Source of the DNA: Ophthalmolycus amberensis
Lineage: Eukaryota > Chordata > Actinopteri > Perciformes > Zoarcidae
Direction: 5' to 3'
DNA length: 64,000 nucleotides
NCBI GenBank assembly: GCA_024529925.1
Contig: JAFEUB010001195.1
Location: 610,001 to 674,000 of the forward strand
Below the pieces are notes generated by a model. It saw only the letters and a list, made by a program, of their open reading frames with translations. It searched no databases and was not told the origin of the DNA. Below are positions 30,831 to 42,151 of this stretch, piece by piece. The position numbers and the translations under genes were made by a program. The first letter of the stretch is position 1. Each line of letters opens with the position of its first letter.

Positions 30831-32963
30831 CCCCTGCTGCTCAACCAGCCCACCACTATAAACCGAGAGGAGCAATATTCTGCTTCACAGGTGAAAACGC
30901 TTTCTAAGGATCCTTCAAAATAATGAACTGAACATTTCCTGATTTGACTGAAGACAGCTGCATTTTCCAAATTAAAAGTACCACAACCATGTTTTAACTG
31001 CGAACAGAAAGCCGAAGGTTGCATTTCAATATACTCCCATTATCTCTCCTCTAGTTTCTAATTTTAACAGAATGATTGCAACATACTTTGAAAACTGTTT
31101 CAAATATTGTACCCTCTGAGGATCGGCTGCATCCTTCAAAACGATTCTCTGTATTTGATTTTTCCACAAACTTGTTTTCAATCAAAATCTTTCTGAGACC
31201 GAATAACAAACAGTTGTTTATAGGCCTTAAAAACATGCTCTTGCACAGAACTGTTGATATGATTTTGACCAATTACCGACTTTTCCCCAGTGAAATATAA
31301 ATGCAAACACTGTGAAGTTCTGTGAGATCCTACTCAGCTGTTATCTATATCAGGTTGCAGAAGCTGCTGATTGTTTATTTATTGTAGATAGTGTCATTGA
31401 CTCGGGGGTGCAGAGGGGATTAGGTGGGACAAAGTTAATAAGATCATGTCATTGTTCTCTTCGGCAGTCAGTCACAGCAGGAGGATGTGAGCGGGGGTAC
31501 AGCTCTTGTTGGAGGCAACAGAACCAGAATCATTTCTCTGAGCTAATAAAGGTCCAAAAATATCAAAGCTAAGAAGTTCTGTTTCACACTAACTTCTTAT
31601 TGGAAGCCTATTTGGTTGTCACCTCTAAAACCACCACATTCACATTAGGCTGGAGGGGCTGCGTTGACAGTATCAGGCGTGGTGGTTTGTAGTTTATGGG
31701 CACATTTTTAGTATGGCGCCCTCTCCTGGAGGGTGGTGCCACACTCCTTCAGATGTGTGTTTGTGCTGCCAAGTTGTAACAACCCAAGCTTTGACCTGAT
31801 GACTTCTGTTTGTACTATAATTTAATATAAAGTGACTTTCTGATTATATCTATATCTAGGTACATTCAGATACTTAATATTTTTTAAATTTTTCTTTATT
31901 TGGATGAACCAACCCTTTAAGAATAGGGTTCGGTTTAGCCTGGTTAAAATCAGGATAAGATACTTGTCATGGTTAAAAGGGTTCATTCATTAATTGGGAA
32001 TCCAGCCGAGGCAGTTGGAGCTGCAATTATACACCCGACTGTGACCTGCTACTGCACAATTGTATTGCCAGACTGCTTGCTTCTAGTATTTTGTGTAATA
32101 CTTTCACAGTTCACAGTACGTCTCCAAATGTCCTTGCTGTTTCATTTATATGGGCATGTAACTGAATTCAGATCAAATAATACACTCGTAGCTGATGTGA
32201 AGACCCTCAGAGCAGTATTGTTTTACAATTCATAACTTGTGTGACAGTGAGTTGGGCTGCTGTTATTTTATGCATCCAAAAACTACCGTACTTCTCCCCA
32301 AAGATTATGTTTCACCACCCTTTCTAATATAATTATTGAATCAATATTAAACATTTTAGTGTTGACAATTTTGGTTGTCTTGTTTTATAACACCAATGTG
32401 GGCATCTGACTACTGAGTACATTTAATATACAGTATACACATAAATATATAAATGAATAATGAACTGAAAACATGTTTCCACCTGTGTTTATTAAAATGA
32501 GGCTACTCTGCAATAGCTACACTTGATACACTTAACTTTACATTAACACCTTTCATAGACGCACTACACATGAGACATGGTTTTTATTCTTATCAGTCAT
32601 TTCCACACAAAAAAGCAATGCAAGCTTAAACTTTTAAAACAATCTTTAGCAGAAATGAAGGCATATTTAGTCATTTTTTAATCTCTTTTTCTTATATCTG
32701 TAATGTGGTTCCTGTGTATTACTGCAAATCCGCTGCAATGACCTCAATAGACACTAGATGTCCTCATGAGACCACTGTGCACTCAGGCATTCAGCGCCTC
32801 CAGCCAGAGACACCTCCTGTGTCTATCGCAAGACATTTCCACCATTACAGCTTCATTACAGCCATTCACGTCACATCTCAGTCATCTCAGTACGATCACA
32901 CCAGATACAGAAGATCCAGCTACATTAACAACGAGTCTCTAATCTGATGTCATGTTCCTTTTC
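30831..32963. other. Intergenic: pde4dip 5' side to gene A 3' side
   Basis: No coding exon is supported. A TTTATT (AATAAA in the minus sense) at 32583-32588 could be the polyadenylation signal of gene A. Confidence 0.5.
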
Positions 32964-33530
32964 CTAAGTCCTCTTCTCAAAGATCACACGGGATCCCGAC
33001 TTGCTCCCCCGAGGCTCTGCAGAGATGATCCAGATGGCGGGGGTTTGCTCGAAGTCCCTGTCAAACATCTTGTTCTCCTCGGCCCGGGCCATCGCCTCTA
33101 GTTCTGGGGAGGTTTCTGGGCACCAGTCTGCCACAAACTTATCTTTGGCCTCGCAATAGTTCACCACCACTTCCTCAGGCTGCACCCCGAGCACCCAGTC
33201 TAGAAAACAGAAAGAGAGGGAAAGAGGGACAGAGTCGATGCAAGAGAAGAGCTGTGAGTGATGATTCTATAGCAGAAACAGACACTTTGAGTATCTTAGA
33301 GGTAGGGAAGGACCAGTACGCTACAGTAACACACCTGCAAAATCATGAACAAGGTCCTTGATGAGGTGACCGATGATGGCGTAAAGAACACCGAGCACGA
33401 CAAAGATGGCCATGATCAGGTAGAGGACATAGGTAGGCAGGTGGATAGCATCCCGGGAGGGAGGTATGTAGCTCTCAAACAACACCGTCCCATCGTCCTC
33501 CCTGTAACGAACATTTAAGTTGTCCTCCAT
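32964..33530 (-). CDS. Gene A: small single-pass membrane protein (about 143 aa), paralogue of gene B
   Basis: Two exons: 33335-33530 and 32964-33199 (donor GCAG|GTGTGT, acceptor TTTTCTAG), joined in phase 1 at an Ala|Asp boundary. The ATG at 33530 gives MEDNLNVRYREDDGTVLFES; the frame is open a further 18 codons upstream, so an earlier start or exon is possible. YIPPSRDAIHLP leads into one hydrophobic segment of about 23 residues (VLYLIMAIFVVLGVLYAIIG), then HLIKDLVHDFADW. The tail is acidic with two Cys and ends in a basic stretch. I do not recognise the family. The same motif order and intron position occur in gene B 2 kb away. The lack of a cleavable signal and the basic HLIKD after the segment favour an N-out, C-in single-pass protein; this is inference. 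Confidence 0.7.
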
Positions 33531-34067
33531 CACCTCCGTTGCTGTCTGAGAGTCTTCAAAGCTGCTGTCAGCCTGGGAATCCACTTAATATCGCAGAGTC
33601 ATCGCTGCATCAAAAGAAGCCGGCACAAAGGTCTCATCTTACAAAGCGCAAAAGGATCAGGAGGAAATACTTCATTGCTTCACATGATGTAACACAATGA
33701 ACATACATTATACTTTCAACAAAGGTTTTGCATGCAGAACGTGAATAAAAACGTCTATATTGCAGCAAAGCAGCAGGCAACAGTCCTCCAATTCACTGGG
33801 TGTCTTCACACTCCTGGCAACACGAAGCAAGTACGACTTAAATTAAAAGTACAGCTGCAGCTTTCACCCTGACACGTTTTTAATTTAGTTTCTCTGTACC
33901 TATCTGTTTCCTTGTGGAGCTACGCAGATGAAAACTAGATTAGCTGCAGCAGCTTGAGGTAGTCAAGGTCAGAGGAATGACGCTGCGAGCACAGTTTTCC
34001 TAATGAGAATTTACCTGATGCATATAGAAAAGCATGCACATCTATCTATTTATCATTCTATATAGGC

Positions 34068-34139
<72 letters not shown>

Positions 34140-34896
34140 TTATCTATTTACATCATTATCCAATAGTATTTATGACTCATGTACAGTAATCCTTGACATA
34201 AATAAGGTCACTGCCCAGGTATTAGAGGAAGGTAAGATGGATTAAAGGACAAGGACAAGACATAACAGCACTCTTGTTTTATTCAGTTGTTTCCTGGAGA
34301 GAAGTCCAACACCAGAACAGATCAAACGGACATGTTTCTTCTTCCACGATACATTACAGCAACATGTGTGACGTAACGGTAGAATGCAGGTTATGACCGC
34401 TTGACTGTTTGGTGAAGAAAATGCACAGAAATGACAATACATTATGCAATTTGACTAAGCTTTCTTGATATTTTCATGGAACATATATAGTCACATACAT
34501 ACATACATACATACATATATAATCTTTGGATTGAAATGTCAGTTTTTTAAATGAAATGTATTTTTACAGCTCACATCAACATCTTGAAGTTTACGTGGTG
34601 CATAATTAAATAATTTTAGCATGAGAAAAAAAAGGTTTGGGCAGCGAACAAAGATATAGTGCACATATATTTGGAATGACTGACATAATGGGCCATGTTT
34701 ACATACATTTTCAATAAGTAATCAAGGTAAGCTTTTGTTTCTCAGCAGAATTAGTACAAACTGTAACTGTTGAGCAACATGTATTTTATATAAAACAAAA
34801 ATGACTTAGCATTATGCATCACTACAGCAAAGATGCAACACTGATCACTGCACTGAAATGAGATAAGCAACCAAAGCTGAATGCTAAAGTGGAAAC
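33531..34896. other. Between genes A and B
   Basis: It holds a TATC microsatellite (34069-34149) and a TTTATT at 34278-34283 that could be gene B's polyadenylation signal (minus sense). It must also contain gene A's promoter; nothing specific was seen. Confidence 0.5.
34069..34149. repeat. (TATC)n tetranucleotide microsatellite
   Basis: About 19 consecutive CTAT/TATC units, slightly degenerate at both ends. A short (CATA)n lies at 34490-34516. Confidence 0.95.
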
Positions 34897-35912
34897 TCAA
34901 AGGGGAGTGGCATAAGGGGTCACGGGGCAGGCGAAGGTCAAACTATGAATAGATATTCGTTTTTCTCTGGGGTATGATACGGCGATGGAGCATCTCAGTG
35001 GAGGAGGGACGGATGGACGATGGCAGCCTCCGTCTCCCTGGTAGAAACCGGGCAGCAGTCCGTCCTTTTCCATCTGCAGCCCGTCTCTCTCCATCAGCTT
35101 ACTGCAAATGCTCAGTCGGCGCTCTTCTTCTATTTCTGCTCTCCCTTCCTCTGAATCATCCTCCACTGGTTTGGGGCCAAGAATCCAGTCTGTGAGGAGA
35201 AAAACATGTTAGAATGAAAGTAAATGATTGTCTGTGACTTCTTAGTGTGTGTTTTTTAAAGGGGCACTCCGCCAATTTTACATATGAACTTCAGTTTACT
35301 TGTCATGAAGCCTGAGGATCCGGTGTTTTGAGGCCTAAAATTATGGATAGTTTGGCCTCCCAACTTTGTGGAAGTGCAATCAAAAATCAGCAGAGTACCC
35401 CTTTGTTACTTTAGCAGCACTCAAATTTGAATCCATTTTTGCCAATCACCTTGATGGTATAACAAAGAAGCTGTTGGGAAGGTTGACCTTTGCACACAAA
35501 CCTCAGGGTTAATGTGAAGGAGAGTCATCAAACAACATGGTCACCCAAAAGGGGAAAAAGGCAAAGACAAACCACGGATGCAGCCTTGGCCCAAGAGCTC
35601 AAGAAGGAAAAAGGACTCAAAGACACCAGATTGGAGAGAGTGATAGGAAGGAGACACCAGCCGGGGGTTACCTGCTAGGTCATGGAATAGATCTTTAATC
35701 AGATGTCCCACTACGGCGTATGTGGCCACTATTACCAAAACCACCCCGACTAGGACATAGATCACATTGCGCGGCAGAGTTATAGCATCTCTCGCCGGCG
35801 GTATGTAGTTGGACAGCTGGAGGAGCTGTCGGTGCTCAAACACCAGCTGTGTGAGGTTAAAAAGCAGAGCTCCTCCTGAGGCGTTTAGTGACACAACTGG
35901 TTGTTGGTTCAT
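34897..35912 (-). CDS. Gene B: small single-pass membrane protein (about 177 aa), paralogue of gene A
   Basis: Two exons: 35672-35912 and 34897-35189 (donor GCAG|GTAACC, acceptor CCTCACAG), phase 1, at the same Ala|Asp codon as gene A. The ATG at 35912 has a good context. The N-terminal 35 residues include two N-glycosylation sequons (NAS, NLT), which argues for an extracellular or lumenal N-terminus. Then come YIPPARDAITLP, a hydrophobic segment (VIYVLVGVVLVIVATYAVVG), and HLIKDLFHDLADW as in gene A. The long C-terminal tail is unlike gene A: first acidic, then basic (ERRLSICSKLMERDG) and ending in a Pro/Cys-containing stretch. The family is not recognised. The shared core and intron mark a tandem duplication with diverging tails. 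Confidence 0.7.
35258..35470. repeat. Dispersed fish repeat in the gene B intron
   Basis: GGGGCACTCCGCCAATTTTA, GGATCCGGTGTTTTGAGGCC and GCAGAGTACCCCTTTGTTAC resemble a SINE- or MITE-like teleost repeat I have seen in other fish introns. Ends are not defined. Confidence 0.4.
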
Positions 35913-36429
35913 GGTTTTAGTTGCTTTGGTAAAGTTGTTTTTTACAAGTGGATACTGTCTTCATAGGATGGTGTGTTCAAGGAACGTGGTGAAGCTTCGG
36001 GGCTGTTTCTTTGGGTGATTTATTGTCTTCTTGCAGGTCCGAGCTCCTTTGCCGCACTGTGAAAACTTGAATAACGGATGGAAAAGGTGCATCAGAGACT
36101 TTTAACATTTTATTATTTCCTGAAGTAGGGAAGAGGGATTGATGTCAGATGGTTGAATAATGAAAACAAGGTTTCTTGTAAGTGACAGCACGCTTTGACA
36201 CAAAATAGTGCTTCAGAAAATCTAGTTCACCAGACAAGAAAAATGCGATACCATAAGTGTGCCAACTGTACTAATCTTTTGTCTAGACTTAAATCCCAGA
36301 ATTCGTCCTTGTAGTGTTTTGGAGAGGGGTTCTCGGCCACACTTCCAGGGGAGCGAGGAGTGTGAGACGGACCAGAGGTGAATATGGGACAGGCAGAGTT
36401 AATAGGATTGAGTCTGTCACAGGGCAATA

Positions 36430-36519
36430 TCAGCTTTCCATCTGTAGGGATTAGAGATATAAGCGAGGAGAGGTGGACAGTAATACGGCAAAGAGGCTTA
36501 TGGTCCTCCATGACTAAGT

Positions 36520-36562
<43 letters not shown>

Positions 36563-37850
36563 CATACATTACAGTAAACCCAGTATATCTTGGGTTTAAA
36601 GTGGCATCACTTTATGGATATCCTATGCTTTGAAATTATTCCAAGCACAGCAGGTCTACTTTTATATTCTGTATATTTCCTGTCACATAATTCACAGATA
36701 CTTTCACGGCTCATTTCTTGCTTGATCACAGAGCAGATGCTGATATTTCAAAATATGACCAGTAAATATCCCCATGGGGATAACTACATCATCAAATGAC
36801 AAAGAACAAACATATTGACTCTCTTTCTAATATAGGATGAGAAAATGTTAGAGATTAAAAATGACTAATGTTGATGAAATAAGGAAGTTTTAGGGTGTTA
36901 TGGTGAAGTTGTATGACTCCTTACCTCGTAGTCAAGACTACAGATACTGCTCCACAGATCTTTTCTTTGACTTGTAAATGAAAGGACTTCCAAATTGGCC
37001 TGTGTCGTATACAAACGGCTCTGGAAATAACCACAAGCACAGTCCAGAAAGTTAAGGTCATGCAAACAAAAAGGCTCACCGAAGTGACTGCTCTATCACA
37101 GCAAACTCAAAAAAAAACTGTGATGAAGTGGGCAGGTACACAGTGATCCAAAAACAAGCTCTCCTCCTCTCAGATCTTCTCGGTGGAGCATCACGATGTA
37201 AATCTCTCCTCTACACTTTAGAGTCATTGTCCTTTGGTAGCTCGGGAACTTTGCAAAACCGAGAAATAAGAAATTTCCATTCTATGATGGCGAAGGTAAC
37301 ATTCGCAAAGAGGATGAACCAAGAGACCGGGTGCAGACCAAAATAGAAGACGTGTGTCATGTTGTGTAGAAGTCGAAAGGATGATAAACTTGGTTGGAAA
37401 ACAAGTCCTCCCGTAAACAAGGAACCAGATGAAAAAAAGAAGAATGAACTAATTGGAAGAATGGGTGTAATGAAAAAGCAGTGTGATGTCTCTGAATGCG
37501 TCTGTCTGAATGTGATGAGGCTGTCAGGAGAGTCAGGCTGTCTGCGTCAGCATCAAGGTGGTCTTTACTAATCCATGATAGGATTTGCTTGACACTGTCG
37601 CTGTCAGCGGCAACAACTTTTAAGCAGACAGCAAAACAGAAGACGGAGTTCATCAGCTGAAGTACCTGTTGACACTGAAGTGTGGTGCAGTTTTCTACAG
37701 CTGATTCACACTGTAAGCCACAAATTCAGCTACAAGACAAACCGCAGATAAGCAAACATGCAATTTAATGTATTTTCCTGCACTAAAGTTTTAGAAAAAT
37801 CTTCGGCATTACCTGTAAGACGGATTTTCTCTTTCACTTGCAGGATCCAT
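36430..37850 (-). CDS. Gene C: predicted 105-aa single-pass membrane protein, four exons
   Basis: Exons 37813-37850, 37217-37388, 36925-37020 and 36430-36441 add to exactly 106 codons with phases 2, 0, 0 and a TGA. The chain starts MDPASERENPSY. The second exon carries a hydrophobic segment after GLHP (VSWFILFANVTFAIIEWKF), then KVPELPKDNDSK. The third encodes SRLYTTQANLEVLSFTSQRK and DLWSSICSLDYE; the last adds MES. The exon 3 donor (GTAAGG) and last acceptor (TATCTCTAATCCCTACAG) are strong. The exon 2 donor (GTGTAG) and acceptor (CCAACCAAG) are weak. If that donor is not used, translation stops one codon later, leaving a 49-aa protein from the ATG at 37360. It resembles gene D around LHP...ANT...W.F. 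The family is not recognised. Confidence 0.5.
36533..36558. repeat. (AT)n microsatellite
   Basis: Thirteen AT units in the intron between the last two exons of gene C. Confidence 0.95.
36925..37020 (-). CDS. Gene C third exon (32 codons)
   Basis: Bounded by TTATTTCCAG and GTAAGG, exactly 96 bases and open. SRLYTTQANLEVLSF followed by RKDLWSSICSLDYE looks like a real conserved cytosolic tail (Tyr, Trp and acidic residues). Its assignment to gene C rests on order and phase. Confidence 0.55.
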
Positions 37851-38031
37851 TCAGTTCAGTAAAAGGCGTAAGTTAGTTTCCAAGTCCTCTCCAGATGACA
37901 CACACAAGCAGATCCATTGCAAAATCAGACTCCATAGAAAGCACTAGAAGCTGAACAGCTCTTGCTCACGAAGCAAAATAAAAACCCAAGACACCCAATA
38001 AATAAGTCAGTCCATATTGACTGTGGCTCCC

Positions 38032-38175
38032 TCAGGCCGGGGTGACCAACTTCTTGGGTTTGTCTTCTGGCTCCATCAGCCACTTGGAGTAAGCATCACT
38101 CAGCATGAAGGCCCAATAGACGACGGTTAGAGAGGTGTTTGCGGTCACAATGGCGATGATTAAAGGGTGCAGCAT
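38032..38175 (-). CDS. Gene D: 47-residue membrane microprotein
   Basis: A single open frame runs from the ATG at 38175 (context GCAGCAATGC) to TGA, starting MLHPLIIAIVTANTSLTVVY and continuing WAFMLSDAYSKWL, MEPEDKPKKLVTPA. The first 25 residues form one hydrophobic helix; the tail is charged, with PKK. An in-frame stop lies eight codons upstream. A CTGCAG just before the ATG could be an acceptor for a noncoding first exon. It aligns without gaps to gene C from LHP onward (9 identities in 29). Too short for standard gene finders; unrecognised. It lies 1.1 kb from tm6sf2 in divergent orientation, so they may share a promoter region. Confidence 0.55.
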   Translation of the reverse strand: MLHPLIIAIVTANTSLTVVYWAFMLSDAYSKWLMEPEDKPKKLVTPA

Positions 38176-39323
38176 TGCTGCAGACTGGGTGAACTCTTTT
38201 TAGGAATATGTGTCACCTCAAAAAACTGTGTCTGCTGTGTATGCGAAGTTTGTCCGTGTGTCTGATTTAATCGCCTCTCTGTCCGTTTCTCCTCTATACT
38301 CCCCCCCCCCCCCCCCTCTGCTCTCTCTTTCCACTGGCCACTAAGTTTCTGTGGCAGCAGCAGCAGCGTAATCCTCTTCCTGCCGCTTTGTTACAGAAGA
38401 TAAAGTTGCATTAGATGTAGGCCCGCTTTACAAATGATCATCCAGAAGATGTGATGCATGATGCACATGCTCATTCTTTACAATATATGCAGAAAGAAAA
38501 GCGGTATGAGACAGTATTTTGTGGAGAAACTGCTCAAGAAATGTAAGAATGACTTAAACACCATAATCCCTTGTTCTGAACTTTATGTTCTCTGTCAGAT
38601 ATAATCCAGAAACTCATCAAGACTGGAGACATCAGACGGAGGAGTTCTTAATCTTACACCAAACAGGGCAGATGGCTCCTCAATCGAGCCCACAGGGCCC
38701 ACAGGAGCCCAGACAACACTGCAAACATGTGCAGCATGACTCAGATTCCTTTCCTATTACAGACTCATCTCATCTACATACTATTCATGAACTGGATACA
38801 ATTTGAAATCAGAAGCTCAAAGGTGTAGGGGAAAAGCCACGAAGGAAAGAAAGATAAACACGGTAAACACCTCCACCAGGTGGCAGTCGGTACAAGCATA
38901 CGCTGAATGGTGAACAACAGATTGTATGATTTGAGTGGTGCACAGCAGATCGGTTGAACTAATCAATTGCAGCCAGAAATATCAAAGTGCTTGTTTTCGG
39001 AATGACACACATTTTACGCATCACGCACGAAGTCCATTATCTGCACTTTGCACGATCTCCCTTTAAAGGTCCTCTCATCAGACGTGACTCCTCCCGTGTT
39101 GAACTTTGAGACCTGCTAGATAGCAAACGCATTGGAGCAACGGTGTCGTTTCATCACGGACTACAAGGCAGCGGAGACACTCCATTTAATGACCTTCCGT
39201 CGGCGGCAGTGGAGAGGACACTGGCTTCTAACATGCCTCGCTTCACAACCAAGCGTGTTTAGCAGAGACACTTTGTATGTGGACATTTATTTCTAAGAGA
39301 AGTCAAACAATAACGTATCAACA
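38176..39323. promoter_or_regulatory. Divergent intergenic region, gene D (-) / tm6sf2 (+)
   Basis: It holds a 16-base poly-C (38301-38316) near gene D. Near tm6sf2, TGAACTTTG at 39100-39108 matches the HNF4/DR1-type half CAAAGTTCA on the other strand, and GCACTTTGCAC lies about 50 bases upstream. Human TM6SF2 is a liver and intestine gene, so an HNF4 input is plausible but not shown. No TATA box was fixed. Confidence 0.4.
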
Positions 39324-42151
39324 ATGAGGCCGCCGGTGGAAGTCTGCGTTTTGATCCTTTCTCTCTTGGCTCCTGGAGTTTTGTACGCCATGAACAACAT
39401 CCCTGCGCTTCAGGAGTAAGTGTGCATGCCCTCTAATAACTTCACTGTCATCTTGGCCTGCTGTTTGAAGGCATTGCACAGTGGGCCTAAAGCTGCTCAT
39501 ATTAATAGGCTTATAATGCGGCCCACAGCCTGAGGGGAAAGGAGGTTTAGCGAGGGCGTGTTTATCCGGAGGTCAACTCCTCGTTTTAAGTTGCTGTTGA
39601 GATTCCTAAAGCCAACACAGACAACAAAATTCATTTCAACCTTAAGGCTCAAATTTAGACTATTTTAAAAGTAAAGACTTAACAATATAGTTTATTTACT
39701 GGTAGGGTCCTTTTGGATCGAAATAATGTTTTAAAAAGAAAATGGAGGATATATAATGAAATGATGTTATCTACAACCCATAATCCTTCATTTCTCACCT
39801 CTTTTTTTCTGATGAAAGTATGAATGTAATCAAGAATGCATCTAACAGTTATTTTAATTTTCGACCAGTCTGATGATTTTTTTTCTATGACATGAAGATC
39901 ATTTTCTAAAGCACAATTTGCAAATTGATGTATGACCTCCCACCATTACTCCTCAGACCTCTTCCTATCCTTGGAATGGGAATGGTCGTCCTGGGATTAG
40001 TTCTCATCGTCCTCCTCATCATTGTGCCGAACAAGATGAAAGTGGACCCTTTATTCTATGGTACAACCATATAACAGACACTTTAATCAATGTAATAAAG
40101 ATGTGGTTTTTTTCACTGTGCCTCTTCGTGTCTGTTCAGTGTTTGCAGAGTTGTCCTTCACCTGCATGTTGGGCCTGACTAATGCTTTAGAGCAGGATGG
40201 GTTCATCTCTGGCTTCATGGGTTTCTACCTAAAGATGGTAAGAGGACCCACACTGAGTGAAACCGTCCCCCTCCCTGCCTGAGACAACTTCTCAATAATG
40301 GTTTGTATTTCAGACTTTTATATGTCTAAAGTTAAAATTCATCATGTGACGCCATCTCTTCAGGGTGAGCCTCATCTAAGCACCGCCTATGCTGTGATGA
40401 TGTCTTACTGGGAAGGCATCGTTCACTTGGTCCTCTTCCTCACCATCATCCACCGCATGTTCAAAGGGTAAGCTGTGGCATCGCCGTCAGAAACCCGTCC
40501 GCCATGTGTTCAGTGAGTCCTCTGATGAGACCTGTTGATTTTCTGTCCATGCAGGAAGTCCTATCGTAGCCTGGGGCTGCTGTGGGCGGGCTCATCAATC
40601 GCCCATCAAATTGTTCACATCCCAGGGGTGGTCATTGGTGAGAGCTGCCTACGTTTGATTCATCACATCCTCCACGTTGTTTGTGTCCGTTTCTCTTGTT
40701 GATCTTCTCATTTGTGCAGGTAAATACGGGTCTAACATCCGACCAGCCTTTTGGAGGAACGCCCCCTTCTTCTTGGTGCCTTTCTGGGCGGCTTCGCTGC
40801 TCTTTAGCCGACCCAGAGAGATTCCAGTCATCCCAGCAGACAAGGTAAATCTCAGCAGTTCAGACTATATTATATTATGTGTATCTATAGAACCCTTGTC
40901 CCTTTTTAGATTGTTTCATTTGAGCTTTTGTCAGAGGACCGCAAGGTAAATCGGTATAGTATTTATCTTTGCAGTAAGAGAAAAAGTGAAGACATTTATG
41001 TGTTTTATTCCTTTTTCCTCACTCTGATAATAGTCTCGCGACCCCTTGTCTGGGTCCTGACCCCCATGTTGTGGACCTCTGCCATAGGGGATCAACTAAT
41101 TTGTGCTTATTTACTTGATATTAGCCTGTATTTGTTAACAACTGGGCATTCAATTGTAAAAAAAAAGAAGGGAAAAAAACACATTTTAAAAAATGAATAA
41201 AGACAAATATAAATGCAGTCCAAGCACATCTGCCTATACTGGTCAGACTTTAATGACCACTTGAAGTAATTGAAGTGATTGAATATGGCACATTTACTGA
41301 GATTTTTCCTGTGTTGACTAGATTTCAGCGGAGCAGAAGAAAGGTCTGCTGTCTCGACCTGCTGACCTGATTCTATCGATTCTGTCACTTGGAGCAATGG
41401 CCTTCTGCGTATTCAGAGGCTTTGTGAGTAAAACTACATGGAAGCTTTTGAATCTGTCCAACATTTCTGCTTCTGAATGAACTCCCTGAGACGTGAGGTC
41501 ACAGAGTATGGATGCTATAACTCACTCCTGCTGCTCTGCTCCAGGTGGTGCTGGACTGCCCTCTAGACACCTGTTTCACCTACATCTACCAGTACGAGCC
41601 CTACCTCAAAGACCCAGTTGGCTTTTCGAGGGTGATGGTGCGTCCTGAGAAAAGCTTAAACCAGATATACTCAACATTCTGGTTCAAAATGATAAATGAT
41701 ATTTTTCTGCATCACTCCTGCAGATGCTGGTGTATTTGTTCTATGCTCTGCCTCTGCTGACTGTCTTCACCTATGGTCTGAAAACACCTGGATGCACCTG
41801 GATGTTGGACTGGACCATCTTCTTTGCTGGGGCCATGGCTCAGGTAACTGATTGTTTATGGCTTTGCTGTTAGTTATATTTATATTCCTTGAAAAAGCAA
41901 AATACAGCATAAAAGCTGACTTCCTCCTGCTGTTTCCTCAGACCCAGTGGTGCCATATCGGAGCATCTCTGCACTCCCGCACTCCCTTCACATACCGAGT
42001 CCCAGCAGACAAATGGTGGCCTGTTGTCACCCTAAATGTGCTGCTGGCTGCTGTGCCGGCTCTGCTGGCCCTGCGCTGCCACACCAACCCCACTTATTTT
42101 ATGAAACCTGTTCCCGAGGGACAGACCAACAACGGGAAGAAGAAGAACTAG
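39324..42151 (+). CDS. tm6sf2: tm6sf2, transmembrane 6 superfamily member 2 (complete, 376 aa)
   Basis: Ten exons close perfectly in frame: 39324-39415, 39957-40060, 40140-40237, 40364-40467, 40555-40637, 40720-40844, 41322-41423, 41545-41637, 41724-41843 and 41942-42151. All have GT/AG borders. The product is 376 residues, against about 377 in human TM6SF2. It is a polytopic ER/Golgi protein of the EXPERA-related TM6SF family, needed for lipidation and secretion of triglyceride-rich lipoproteins. Visible features are a hydrophobic start (VEVCVLILSLLAPGVLY), multiple membrane helices, and EXPERA-like blocks (YWEGIVHLVLFLTIIHRMF; DCPLDTCFTYIYQYEPYL). The C-terminus, KKKN, fits a dilysine ER-retrieval signal. 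TM6SF1 is the main alternative; the convergent ncan neighbour supports TM6SF2. No disrupting change is seen. Confidence 0.9.

Noticed and set aside
36430..36510. Minus-strand frame from MEDHKPLCRITVHLS through TSGPSHTPRSPGS as an independent gene
   Set aside because: The strong acceptor TCTCTAATCCCTACAG falls inside it and gives an in-phase end (MES, stop) for gene C, so most of this frame is intron or 3'UTR. Low-level doubt remains.
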